NCBI GenBank assembly: GCA_021155205.1
Contig: JAJNPS010000027.1
Location: forward strand, 14,043 to 78,042
Length of the DNA stretch: 64,000 bases
Reading direction: 5' to 3'
Origin: Rhodobacterales bacterium
Lineage (GTDB): Bacteria > Pseudomonadota > Alphaproteobacteria > Rhodobacterales > Rhodobacteraceae
The translations under genes and the position numbers were made by a program. Below the pieces are notes generated by a model, which was not told the DNA's origin, made no database searches, and saw nothing but the letters and a program-made list of their open reading frames with translations. Positions 18,734 to 26,762 of the stretch are shown in pieces (positions within the stretch are counted from its first letter, which is position 1; every line of letters starts with the position of its first letter).

Positions 18734-19642
18734 TTACCCGCCCCGCTGCAGCTTCACCGGCTCACTCCGCCCCAGCCGCAGGAAATGCGCCATATAGGGC
18801 CGTGCCGCATCCTCTTTCCTTGTGCAGGCGAACAGCCGCCGCGTCAGGTTCCCCGGCGCCAGGGGGCGCGTCACATAGTCCGCGTTCGACCGCACATCGC
18901 GGATCACCCAGTCCGGCAGCACCGCCACCCCCCGGTTCGAGCCCACCAGCATCAGGATCACGGCGGTCAGTTCCACCTGCCGCTGACCGCGCGGTTCCAC
19001 CTTGGCGGGGGTCAGAAGGTCGGTGAACACGTCCAGCTTGTCGCGGCCGACGGGATAGGTGATCAGCACCTGATCGCGCAAATCCTCGGCCTCGATCAAG
19101 GGCTTGGCGGCAAGCGGGTTCTGGGATGAGGCGACGAATGTTGGCGCATAGTCGAACAAGGGATTGGCCACGATCCCCGGCAAAGGCTCGGGGTTGGACG
19201 AAATCACGAGATCCACCTCCTCCCGCGCCAGTGCGGGGAAGCTGTCAAAGGCAAGGCCTGCGCGGATATCGAGATCGACCTCTGGCCAGGCATGACGGAA
19301 CTGTTCCAGCACCGGAAACAGCCAGTCGAAACAGGCGTGGCACTGGATCGCGATATGGAGGCGCCCCGTCTTGCCAGCACGAAGGGACCGGAACTCCTCC
19401 TCCATCGCGTCGATTTCAGGCAGGACGCGCTCTGCCGCCCGTAACATTCTGATTCCGGCTGCAGAAAGCGTCATCGGCTTCGACCGGCGGACGAACAGTT
19501 CCATCCCCGCCTGATCCTCCAGCCCCGCCACCTGATGCGACAGCGCCGACTGCGTCATGTTGAGCATTTCGGCCGCCCGCCCGAGGCCCCCCGCCTGATG
19601 CACGGCGCGGATCGTGCGCAGGTGGCGCAATTCGATATACAT
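18734..19642 (-). CDS. metR: LysR-family regulator, MetR-like
   Basis: 302 residues. N-terminal LysR helix-turn-helix (residues 3-62: ELRHLRTIRAVHQAGGLGRA, SALSHQVAGLEDQAG), then a periplasmic-binding-like effector domain from about residue 90. It contains FDWLFPVLEQFRHAWPEVDL, close to MetR. MetR uses homocysteine as coactivator for methionine genes. It is divergent from metF with only 89 bp between starts, the classical MetR arrangement. The start ATG at 19642 begins MYIELRHLR. The gene name rests on this context plus sequence resemblance. Confidence 0.8.
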   Translation of the reverse strand: MYIELRHLRTIRAVHQAGGLGRAAEMLNMTQSALSHQVAGLEDQAGMELFVRRSKPMTLSAAGIRMLRAAERVLPEIDAMEEEFRSLRAGKTGRLHIAIQCHACFDWLFPVLEQFRHAWPEVDLDIRAGLAFDSFPALAREEVDLVISSNPEPLPGIVANPLFDYAPTFVASSQNPLAAKPLIEAEDLRDQVLITYPVGRDKLDVFTDLLTPAKVEPRGQRQVELTAVILMLVGSNRGVAVLPDWVIRDVRSNADYVTRPLAPGNLTRRLFACTRKEDAARPYMAHFLRLGRSEPVKLQRGG

Positions 19643-19664
19643 GCGGAAAACCTCATAAAGATGG

Positions 19665-19686
19665 TGAGTATTATGAATTTGTCTCA
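19665..19686. promoter_or_regulatory. Dyad in the metR-metF intergenic region
   Basis: TGAG and CTCA flank an inner ATT-ATG-AAT dyad (19670-19678), all centred in the 89-bp divergent region. LysR-type regulators bind T-N11-A dyads and MetR sites contain TGAA/TTCA arms. This is the best candidate operator here. Confidence 0.5.
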
Positions 19687-19731
19687 CATGCGCCGATTTG
19701 CGACAAGAGGGTCAGAACACGAGGAAGACCC

Positions 19732-20601
19732 ATGCCCAAAACGCCGCGCATCAGCTTTGAATTCTTCCCGCCGCAGACGCTGGATGCGGCGTTTCGCCTT
19801 TGGGAAACCGTGCAGGCGCTGGCTCCCCTGCGCCCGGATTTCGTGTCCGTGACCTATGGCGCGGGCGGCACCACCCGCAAGCTGACGCATGAGGCAGTGT
19901 CGGCGATCCGCCGCAACTACGGGCTGAACGTCGCGGCGCACCTGACCTGTGTCGATGCGACGCGCACTGAAACTCTCGAGATTGCAGAATCATACGCCGC
20001 CGCGGGCGTGACCGAGATCGTTGCCCTGCGCGGGGATGCCCCCCAGGGCGTCACCCGGTTCCAGCCGCATCCCGACGGGTTCGCCTCGTCGGTAGACCTG
20101 GTGGCGGCGCTCGCGAAATCCGGCAGGTTCAAGATCCGCGTAGGTGCCTATCCCGAACAGCACCCCGACGCATCAGGCAGCACGGCTGACGTGACTTGGC
20201 TCAAGGCCAAGATCGACGCAGGTGCCACCTCGGCCATCACCCAGTTCTTCTTTGATGCCGACGCCTATTTCCGCTTTCGCGATGCCTGTGCCGCTGCCGG
20301 GATCACCGCACCCATCATCCCCGGCATCCTGCCGATCACGAACTGGGCGGGGGCCAAAAAGTTTGCCGCCCGCTGTGGCACACGGGTTCCGCCAAAGCTC
20401 GACGAGGCCTTTGGCACCGCCGCCCGCGACGGGCGCGAGGACCTGTTGGCGCTGACCCAGTGCACCACCCTGTGTGATCGGCTGATCCGGGGCGGCGTTG
20501 AAGACCTGCACTTCTACACGCTGAACCGCCCCGACCTGACGCGCGAGGTTGTCCGCGCGCTGGGTGTCAGTCCAGACGTGCAACTGGAAAAGGTCGCCTG
20601 A
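19732..20601 (+). CDS. metF: Methylenetetrahydrofolate reductase
   Basis: 289 residues, normal for bacterial MetF. FAD-dependent reduction of 5,10-methylene-THF to 5-methyl-THF, which supplies the methyl group of methionine. TIM-barrel motifs: [10 protein letters not shown] with the catalytic Glu, [43 protein letters not shown] and [16 protein letters not shown] precedes the ATG. Divergent from metR and followed by a strong terminator. Confidence 0.96.
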   Translation: MPKTPRISFEFFPPQTLDAAFRLWETVQALAPLRPDFVSVTYGAGGTTRKLTHEAVSAIRRNYGLNVAAHLTCVDATRTETLEIAESYAAAGVTEIVALRGDAPQGVTRFQPHPDGFASSVDLVAALAKSGRFKIRVGAYPEQHPDASGSTADVTWLKAKIDAGATSAITQFFFDADAYFRFRDACAAAGITAPIIPGILPITNWAGAKKFAARCGTRVPPKLDEAFGTAARDGREDLLALTQCTTLCDRLIRGGVEDLHFYTLNRPDLTREVVRALGVSPDVQLEKVA

Positions 20602-20630
20602 CAGCAGGCTAGCCTCACGGTGTCTCCCTT

Positions 20631-20669
20631 GGCGGTTCGGTGCGCTACGCACCGACCGCCACTTTTTTT
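20631..20669 (+). terminator. Intrinsic terminator after metF
   Basis: Stem of 13 bp with one bulged T: GGCGGT-T-CGGTGCG, loop CTA, CGCACCGACCGCC, then AC and seven T. It starts 29 bases after the metF stop. Confidence 0.9.
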
Positions 20670-20746
20670 CGCCCCGCCGCCCCGCAACCTTGTTCCCCGG
20701 ACGGGATCGGCTATGGTCGCGCCAGACCCCATGGCGAGGCCGCATC

Positions 20747-21190
20747 ATGCCCAAGCTGATCACCGTCCTGAACGGCCCGAACCTCAATCTTCTGGGGCTG
20801 CGCCAGCCTGACATCTATGGCCACGAGACGCTGGATGATGTCGCCGCCGCTACCTCCGAACTGGCTGAGGAACTGGGTCTGGCGGTGCGGTTCCTGCAGT
20901 CGAACCACGAGGGCCAGCTGATCGACTGGGTGCATGAGGCGCGCGGAAAATCTGCCGGGATCATCATCAATGCAGGCGCCCTGACGCATACCTCCATCGC
21001 GCTTCTGGACGCGCTCCACGCCTATGACGGCGTGGTGATCGAGGTCCATATCTCCAATATCCATCAGCGCGAGCCGTTCCGGCATCACTCGTTCATCAGC
21101 CCGCGCGCCGATGGGGTGATCGTCGGATGCGGCACGCAAGGCTATCAACTGGCGCTGCAGCGGATGGCGCGGCTGGTGGCTACGAAATGA
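20747..21190 (+). CDS. aroQ: 3-dehydroquinate dehydratase, type II
   Basis: 147 residues, the size of the dodecameric type II enzyme. Dehydrates 3-dehydroquinate to 3-dehydroshikimate. [17 protein letters not shown] carries the Arg/Tyr of the active-site lid (Tyr24 region), [11 protein letters not shown] the Glu, [13 protein letters not shown] the Asn and Ser, and [17 protein letters not shown] the catalytic His and Arg. The stop overlaps the next start by ATGA, so the aldolase gene is co-translated. Confidence 0.96.
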   Translation: MPKLITVLNGPNLNLLGLRQPDIYGHETLDDVAAATSELAEELGLAVRFLQSNHEGQLIDWVHEARGKSAGIIINAGALTHTSIALLDALHAYDGVVIEVHISNIHQREPFRHHSFISPRADGVIVGCGTQGYQLALQRMARLVATK

Positions 21191-21948
21191 CGTTGCCGGT
21201 CAATGCCTTCAAGGCCGCGCTCAAGGCAGGCAAATCGCAGATCGGGGTCTGGAACACGATTCCGGGGCCGGTGGTGGCGGAGATTCTGGCGGGCGCAGGC
21301 TTTGATGTGGTGGTCATCGACACCGAACATTCCCTGACCGACGTGCCCGATGTCCTGGCGATGCTGCAGGCGCTGGAGGCGTATCCGGTCGCCCACGCCG
21401 TGCGGCCCGCAAGCAACGATCCGGTGCTGATCAAGCGGCTTCTGGACATCGGCGCGCAGACGCTGATCATCCCCTATGTGCAGTCAGCCGACGAGGCGCG
21501 GGCGGCGGTGCGGGCGATGCACTACGCTCCGCGCGGATTTCGCGGTGTCAGCGGATCGACCCGCGCGGCCCGCTATGGCGCGGTCGCGGACTATATCCAG
21601 ACCGCCGAGGCCGAGCTTTGCCTGATCGTGCAGGTCGAAACGGTCGAGGCGCTGGGCCAGATCGAGGCGATCGCGGCGGTCGACGGCGTCGATGCAATCT
21701 TTGTCGGGCCTGCGGATCTGGCCGCGTCGATGGGCCATCGCGGACAGCCCGGCCATCCTGCGGTCAAGTCGGCAGTCGAGGATGCGATCCGGCGGATCGT
21801 GGCGGCCGGCAAACCTGCGGCAGTGCTGACGCAAGAACCCGACTTTGCAAGGCGCTGCATCGCGCTGGGATCGACGTTTACGGTGGTGGCGGTCGACATT
21901 CCCGAACTTGCACGCGCGGCCAAGGCGGCAGCGGCCGCGTTTCGCTGA
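21187..21948 (+). CDS. HpcH/HpaI-type class II aldolase
   Basis: 253 residues. Family enzymes cleave 2-keto-3-deoxy sugar acids or 4-hydroxy-2-oxoacids to pyruvate and an aldehyde using Mg/Mn. Key motifs: [60 protein letters not shown] (metal Glu) and [12 protein letters not shown] (metal Asp). The substrate (4-hydroxy-2-oxoheptanedioate, 2-keto-3-deoxy-L-rhamnonate or similar) cannot be decided. Translationally coupled to aroQ. Confidence 0.88.
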   Translation: MTLPVNAFKAALKAGKSQIGVWNTIPGPVVAEILAGAGFDVVVIDTEHSLTDVPDVLAMLQALEAYPVAHAVRPASNDPVLIKRLLDIGAQTLIIPYVQSADEARAAVRAMHYAPRGFRGVSGSTRAARYGAVADYIQTAEAELCLIVQVETVEALGQIEAIAAVDGVDAIFVGPADLAASMGHRGQPGHPAVKSAVEDAIRRIVAAGKPAAVLTQEPDFARRCIALGSTFTVVAVDIPELARAAKAAAAAFR

Positions 21949-21959
21949 AGGTCCGGGAC

Positions 21960-23177
21960 ATGCGGGACAGTCCGATTGCCTTCGGCGAGGATATTTCGGC
22001 AAAGATGAAACCGCAGGCAGACGATCAGTTTCACTGGCATCCGGCGGCGCGGCTGTTTGACGGGCAGGGATGCGCGCAACGGCCCGTCGCGCAAGGGGCG
22101 GCGGTCTTGCAGGAGACCCTGTCCACGCTTTGCCTTGCCCGCGCGATGGCCAGTGCCGCCACGGGGTTTCGCATCGGCGGCGACGGACCGGCGCCGACCC
22201 CGGGGGCAGTCCCGATGTTCGAGACGCTGACCGGCGGGTCGACCGGGACTCCGCGCCGCATCCGCCGGACGCAACAGTCTTGGATCGCCAGTTTTGCGGT
22301 GAACGCGGGTCTGTTCGGGATCGGCCCCCGTGCGACCGTCGCCGTCCTTGGGCGTCTGGTGCATTCGCTGGCGCTTTACGGCGCGCTCGAAGGGCTGCAT
22401 CTGGGGGCCGCCGTGCATCTCTTGGACGACCTGCGCCCGGACCGGCAGGCGCGCGCCCTTGCAGGTGCCGCGATCACGCATCTTTATGCGACGCCCGCCC
22501 AGTTGCGCCTGCTGCTGGCGCGGGGGGGCGGTGCGGCGCCCGACCTGCGCCATGTCCTGATCGGCGGGTCCAGCCTGGATGCAAGGCTGCGGGCGAAGAT
22601 TGCCGCCTTTGCGCCGAACGCGGCGATCCGCGAATTCTACGGCGCGGCGGAGACCAGCTTTGTCACCCTGACGGATGCCACAACGCCGGACGGGTCCGTC
22701 GGTCGGCCTTATCCGGGGGTCGTCATCGACATCCGCGCGGGCGAGGTCTGGGTGCGCAGCCCCTATCTGTTCGAAGGCTATGCCTCCGATCCCGGCTCGG
22801 CCCGCCGGGACGGCGACTGGCTGTCGGTGGGCGAAATGGGGCACTGGGACGGTGGCGGGCTTGTGCTGTCGGGCCGGGCGGGCAGGATGTTCACGGTGGC
22901 AGATCAGAACGTCTTTCCCGAAGAGATCGAGGCATTTCTGATGGCGCAGGCCGGTGTTGCACAGGCCGCCGTCATCGCCCGCCCCGACGCCTTGCGGGGA
23001 CATTCGATCCTTGTGGCCGTTGCGGGCGATCCGGCCCGTGAAGGCGCGATCCTGGCCGCCTGCCGCGCGGCGCTGGGTCCCTTGAAATCGCCCAAGGCGC
23101 TGATCTGGAAACAGGACTGGCCTGTCACGGCGGCCGGCAAGACCGACCTTGCCGCCATCGAACGGGCCCTGCGGTGA
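21960..23177 (+). CDS. Short acyl-CoA-ligase-like AMP-binding protein
   Basis: 405 residues, about 100 shorter than typical acyl-CoA ligases. P-loop LTGGSTGTPRRIRRT appears already near residue 90, so the N-terminal subdomain is reduced. Other adenylation motifs follow: EFYGAAETSFV (A5), WLSVGEMGHWDGGG (A7 with Glu where Asp is usual), SGRAGRMFTVADQNVFPEEI (A8) and the C-terminal Lys in VTAAGKTDLAAIE (A10). It should activate a carboxylate as acyl-AMP and perhaps acyl-CoA. The start is uncertain (ATG at 21960 or 22005, neither with a strong RBS). It overlaps the thiolase-like gene by 4 bases. B. subtilis yhfT-yhfS-bioY(yhfU) is a comparable grouping. Confidence 0.72.
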   Translation: MRDSPIAFGEDISAKMKPQADDQFHWHPAARLFDGQGCAQRPVAQGAAVLQETLSTLCLARAMASAATGFRIGGDGPAPTPGAVPMFETLTGGSTGTPRRIRRTQQSWIASFAVNAGLFGIGPRATVAVLGRLVHSLALYGALEGLHLGAAVHLLDDLRPDRQARALAGAAITHLYATPAQLRLLLARGGGAAPDLRHVLIGGSSLDARLRAKIAAFAPNAAIREFYGAAETSFVTLTDATTPDGSVGRPYPGVVIDIRAGEVWVRSPYLFEGYASDPGSARRDGDWLSVGEMGHWDGGGLVLSGRAGRMFTVADQNVFPEEIEAFLMAQAGVAQAAVIARPDALRGHSILVAVAGDPAREGAILAACRAALGPLKSPKALIWKQDWPVTAAGKTDLAAIERALR

Positions 23178-24271
23178 CGGCCTATCTGATCGCGGCAAGG
23201 CGGACCGCCGTGATCCCGCGCGGCGGGGCGTTCCAGCGCCTGTCGATCGAGGATCTGGGCGCGCCGGTCCTGCTTGCCTGCCTTGCCGATGCCGGGATCA
23301 ACGCCGCACAAGTGGACGAGGTGATCGTGTCCAACGCGCTCGGGGCTGGCGGAAACCCGGCGCGGCGGGTGGCGCTGGCGGCGGGGCTGCCGGACCGGGT
23401 TGCGGGTCTTTCGACCGACCGTCAATGCGCCGGCGGTCTTGATGCCCTCATCCTTGCCGGGGCGCTGGTGGACAGCGGCCTCGCCGAGGTTGTGGTGGCG
23501 GGCGGTGTAGAAAGCTATTCGCGCCGCCCGATCCGGCTGGCCACCAGTCCCGGCGGCGGTCCGCCCAAGGCCTATGACGAGGCGCCGTTCACGCCCTGGC
23601 CCGACCGCGACCCCGGCATGGCCGAGGCGGCGGCGGCTTTGGCCCGCCGACTCGGCATTTCGCGGGGGGAACAGGATGACTGGGCGGTGGCAAGCCACGC
23701 CAAGGCGCTGAAAGCCGCCGCCTTGCCCGAAATCGTTCCCCTTGGCGGCCAGATGCGCGACGCCTTTGCGCGCGCCCTGACGCATGCGCTGGCGGCGCGC
23801 AGCCCGGTCATCACCGGCACTATCACGTCGGCCAATGCCGCCGTTGCCGCAGATGCGGCGGCCTTTGTGCTGGTGGTGTCGGAACGGATCGCGCGCAACG
23901 CCCTGCGCGTCGCACGGCTTGGCCCCGGCCTGACCCTGGGCGGCACCCCGACCGAGCCGGGCACCGCCCCGATTGCCGCCATCGCCAGGGTGTTGTCGCG
24001 CGCCGGCCTGCATCCGCAGCACCTGGCTCAGGCCGAGATCATGGAGGCCTATGCCGTGCAGGCGATTGCCTGCGTCGACGGTGCAGGGCTGGACCCGGTG
24101 CGTGTAAATCCGCAGGGCGGGGCGCTGGCCCGCGGCCATCCGATCGGCGCATCGGGGGCGATCCTTGCGGTGCGGCTGTTTCATGCGATGCCGTCGGGCA
24201 CCGGCCTTGCCGCGATCGCAGCGGCCGGCGGCATCGGCACGGCGCTGGTGATCGAGGCGTCAGGCGCGTGA
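23174..24271 (+). CDS. Thiolase-like protein lacking the second catalytic Cys
   Basis: 365 residues, shorter than the usual 390. Nucleophile Cys85 is kept (STDRQCAGGLDAL) and the His motif is intact (NPQGGALARGHPIGASGA, His322). However the NEAFA motif reads IMEAYAVQ (Asn to Met290), and the second Cys, normally in LCIGGGxG, is Ala349 (IAAAGGIGTALVIE). The Claisen/thiolysis acid-base step may therefore be lost. GTG start at 23174 overlaps the stop of the ligase-like gene (GTGA), so both are one unit. The 3' end overlaps bioY by 12 bases, convergent. Confidence 0.8.
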   Translation: MTAYLIAARRTAVIPRGGAFQRLSIEDLGAPVLLACLADAGINAAQVDEVIVSNALGAGGNPARRVALAAGLPDRVAGLSTDRQCAGGLDALILAGALVDSGLAEVVVAGGVESYSRRPIRLATSPGGGPPKAYDEAPFTPWPDRDPGMAEAAAALARRLGISRGEQDDWAVASHAKALKAAALPEIVPLGGQMRDAFARALTHALAARSPVITGTITSANAAVAADAAAFVLVVSERIARNALRVARLGPGLTLGGTPTEPGTAPIAAIARVLSRAGLHPQHLAQAEIMEAYAVQAIACVDGAGLDPVRVNPQGGALARGHPIGASGAILAVRLFHAMPSGTGLAAIAAAGGIGTALVIEASGA

Positions 24272-24802
24272 CAACAGCGCGCCCGGACGCATTCGCGCCA
24301 GCGCCGCCGTGACCACCCCTGCAACCCCCGCCTTGATGATGTCGCCGGGCAGGAACGCGATGGCGATCCGGGCGGCCTCGGGCAGGGTCTTGTCCAGCAT
24401 CACCGCCATGCCGGGAATGCCGAACAGGTAAAGGACGCCGATGCCCCCGATCACGGCGGCGGCCCCCGCGGCGATGCCGGGGGCGAGCGTCGTGCGCTCC
24501 ATCACCCGGCCCGCGACAAAGGCGGCGACCGGAAATCCGACCAGAAATCCGACCGAGGGCGAGGCAAAGACGCCGAGGCCCCCGCGTCCACCGGACAAGA
24601 GCGGCAGGCCCGCCGCGACGAGAACCAGAAACAAAAGGACCGCCAGCGCCCCGCGCTTTGCCCCCAGAACCGTCCCGCAGAGCATGATCCCCAGCGACTG
24701 CGCGGTGATCGGCACGCCTGCCGCAAGGTCGATGCGCGGCACCAGTCCAAGGACGGCGATCAGGGCGGCAAAAAGGGCGACATGGGTGACGTTGCGTTCC
24801 AA
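24260..24802 (-). CDS. bioY: Biotin transporter S component
   Basis: 180 residues with about six membrane segments. The sequence VPITAQSLGIMLCGTVLGAKRGALAV, FPVAAFVAGRVMER and FLPGDIIKAGVAGVV matches BioY, which binds biotin with nanomolar affinity in the inner membrane. I place the start at a TTG (24802, LERNVTHVAL) because AAGGAGA lies 7 bases upstream and the sequence aligns from there. Upstream ATG codons in frame add unlikely basic residues. Third gene of bioM-bioN-bioY. Works with the EcfT/EcfA pair encoded upstream. Confidence 0.9.
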   Translation of the reverse strand: MERNVTHVALFAALIAVLGLVPRIDLAAGVPITAQSLGIMLCGTVLGAKRGALAVLLFLVLVAAGLPLLSGGRGGLGVFASPSVGFLVGFPVAAFVAGRVMERTTLAPGIAAGAAAVIGGIGVLYLFGIPGMAVMLDKTLPEAARIAIAFLPGDIIKAGVAGVVTAALARMRPGALLSRA

Positions 24803-24833
24803 CGGGCGTCTCCTTGGGATGTGCTGCGCTGGC

Positions 24834-25433
24834 CTAGCGCACTCCCCCCCGCGCGCGCAAGGCTTCGGCGACATGATCGGCATCGTCGAGGGCGGCCAGT
24901 GTCGCGGGCACCAGCACTCTCCAGCGCGGCTTGCGGCGGGCGCGGGCGGCCCAGGCTTCGGTGATCTGGTCCAGCCGTTCGCCCATCACCGGCACGAACC
25001 GGATCACCAGCGCCATCGACAGCGCCAGGGTCCGCGGCGACAGCCCCAGCCCCGCCAGCGGGCGCGCCAGCCGTTCGATCACCGCGGTCATGTCCGACAG
25101 CCGTGTGGTCATGGTCACGAAATTCGCCGCCATCACCGCCGCGACCAGCCGCAACAGGATCACTACCCCACCCGGCGCATCGTCGATCCACAGGTGCCAA
25201 AGGCCGACCAGGACCACAAAGGGCCACAACGGACGCAGGCTTGCCACCGACCGGGCCAGGAACACGCCGCCGCCCGTTGCAACCAGCCCGAGCACGGCCG
25301 CAAAGGCCATGGCCAGTGTCAGCGGCGTCTGCAGCCAGAAGATGCCCACTGTCCAGACCGCCAGAAGCGCCAGCTTGATCCCGGCGCGAACCCGGTGCGC
25401 CCAGGTTTCAACCGGCGAGGTCAGTGTCAGCAT
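24834..25433 (-). CDS. bioN: Biotin ECF transporter T component
   Basis: 199 residues, EcfT family transmembrane coupling protein. Hydrophobic segments in the first 120 residues are followed by the coupling region containing AWAARARRKPRWR, the Ala-Arg-x motif that contacts the ATPase. Together with BioM it energises BioY. Overlaps bioM by 26 bases and precedes bioY by 31 bases. Confidence 0.88.
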   Translation of the reverse strand: MLTLTSPVETWAHRVRAGIKLALLAVWTVGIFWLQTPLTLAMAFAAVLGLVATGGGVFLARSVASLRPLWPFVVLVGLWHLWIDDAPGGVVILLRLVAAVMAANFVTMTTRLSDMTAVIERLARPLAGLGLSPRTLALSMALVIRFVPVMGERLDQITEAWAARARRKPRWRVLVPATLAALDDADHVAEALRARGGVR

Positions 25434-26145
25434 CGCCCCCCCCGATCCGCACCATCTCGGCGCGAAAGGCGGCCAAAGTCGCTGCAGCCGGCCCGTCGGA
25501 CACCAGGCGGCCCGCCTCGATCCAGATCACCCGATCACAGCCCGCGACAGCGTCAGGGTCATGGCTGATCGTGATCACCTGCTGGGACAGCCCCGCCAGC
25601 CTGCGCTGCAGCCGCTGGATGGTGGGCAGGTCCATCCCGGCAAAAGGTTCGTCCAGCAACAGCGTGCGGGGCGACATCAGCAGGACCGACATCAGGCACA
25701 GATAGTGCCGCTGGCCCTGACTGAGCGTATGGGTCGCCGCATCAGCCCAGTGCGCGCGGCCCTCGGCCGTCAACGCGGCAAGGGCTGCCTTGCGCGCCTC
25801 GGCATCAGATCGACCCATCTGGCGCAGGCCAAAGGCGAGTTCTTCGGCGACGGTGGGAAACAGGATCATGCGGTCGGGGTTCTGGAACAGGATGCCGACT
25901 TCGGCCAGCATCGCGCGGCGGTCGCCGATCGGGTCGATGCCATGCACGCTGACCTCGCCGCGATCCGGCGCGATCAGTCCGGCGATCAGGCGCAACAGCG
26001 TTGTCTTGCCCGATCCGTTGCGCCCGACGATGCCGATCCGCCGTTCGGTCAGGCTCAACGTCAGGCCAGACAGGATCGCCCTGCCGCCAAGAGTGACGCC
26101 TGCATCACGAAGGACGATGCCAAAAGGGGAACGGGGCGGGGCCAT
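25408..26145 (-). CDS. bioM: Biotin ECF transporter ATPase
   Basis: 245 residues. Walker A VGRNGSGKTTLLRL (about residue 43), Q-loop region GILFQNPDRMILFPTVAEE typical of EcfA/CbiO, signature TLSQGQRHYLCLMSV (LSQGQ variant), Walker B LLLDEPFAGMD and H-loop ISHDPDAV. Hydrolyses ATP to drive biotin uptake. First gene of the operon. I looked for a BioR palindrome (TTATMKATAA type) upstream at 26146-26330 and saw none. Confidence 0.9.
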   Translation of the reverse strand: MAPPRSPFGIVLRDAGVTLGGRAILSGLTLSLTERRIGIVGRNGSGKTTLLRLIAGLIAPDRGEVSVHGIDPIGDRRAMLAEVGILFQNPDRMILFPTVAEELAFGLRQMGRSDAEARKAALAALTAEGRAHWADAATHTLSQGQRHYLCLMSVLLMSPRTLLLDEPFAGMDLPTIQRLQRRLAGLSQQVITISHDPDAVAGCDRVIWIEAGRLVSDGPAAATLAAFRAEMVRIGGGDADTDLAG

Positions 26146-26254
26146 CGGAGCCTTTGCACAAGGGGCATCCGAGGGGGTTTAGCGGGGGTTGCCCGGCAAT
26201 GAAAGGGTGGCGATGCGGCAAGAGCGAGCCGCGCGAGACGGGTCAGCGCGCAAA

Positions 26255-26323
26255 GACCCCGGCCAGACCGTTGCCTGTCCGGGGTCGAACGATGTTTGTC
26301 ACGCCCGCCGCGCATGCGGCGGG
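26255..26323 (-). terminator. Two GC hairpins downstream of the glycine-zipper lipoprotein gene
   Basis: CCCGCCGC-GCAT-GCGGCGGG (26304-26323) begins 10 bases after the lipoprotein stop. A second dyad GACCCCGG/CCGGGGTC (26255-26262 and 26279-26286) follows. No T-run is seen. Probably terminators or 3' stabilisers ahead of bioM. Confidence 0.5.
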
Positions 26324-26332
26324 GCAGTAGGA

Positions 26333-26596
26333 TTAGCGGCAGGCGGCGGTGAACTGCCGCCCATACTGGTCGCGGTAAAGACACTGACCCTTGGTGCCGG
26401 TCGGTCGGATCAGCGTCGAACCGGCAACTCCGACCGCGGCACCGACCAGGGCGCCCGTCAGTTTGTCGTCTCCACCAGAGACGGCCGCGCCAAGGGCTGC
26501 CCCGCCCAGAGCACCGGCGGCGGCGTTCTGTTCGGCGGTCTGGCAGGCGGTCAGCGATATCGCCATCAAGGGCAGGATCAGAAAGGGCGAATTCAT
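26333..26596 (-). CDS. Glycine-zipper lipoprotein
   Basis: 87 residues with lipobox ISLTAC (Cys18). The mature part has a Gly/Ala zipper (AAAGALGGAALGAAVSGG and GALVGAAVGVAGS) and a Cys-flanked tail (GQCLYRDQYGRQFTAACR). Probably anchored to the outer membrane. ATG at 26596 has GAGG upstream. The tail resembles a short conserved motif of small Rhodobacteraceae envelope proteins; role unknown. Confidence 0.75.
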   Translation of the reverse strand: MNSPFLILPLMAISLTACQTAEQNAAAGALGGAALGAAVSGGDDKLTGALVGAAVGVAGSTLIRPTGTKGQCLYRDQYGRQFTAACR

Positions 26597-26670
26597 GGGC
26601 AACCTCGTTTCAGAATGTGTGAAAGCCCAGAATAACGCCATTCCCGGCAAAGGGTTCCCGTTGGCCTGTG

Positions 26671-26690
26671 GCCGGCAAGAACTTGCCGGC
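26671..26690 (-). terminator. Hairpin after gabT
   Basis: GCCGGCAAG-AA-CTTGCCGGC, 9-bp arms, about 75 bases downstream of the gabT stop and upstream of the lipoprotein start. Likely gabT terminator; no T-run. Confidence 0.45.
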
Positions 26691-26762
26691 ATATATGGGG
26701 GGATTCCGCCCAAGCCCCTTTGCGGGCGGCGTCGCACGGCCTGACGATCCTGCCGCGCCGGA

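Noticed and set aside
21618..23177. Longer start for the ligase-like gene within the aldolase gene
   Set aside because: The added residues are the aldolase sequence in another frame.
26146..26332. BioR-type operator upstream of bioM
   Set aside because: Looked for TTATMKATAA-like palindromes; none visible. Only GC hairpins are present.
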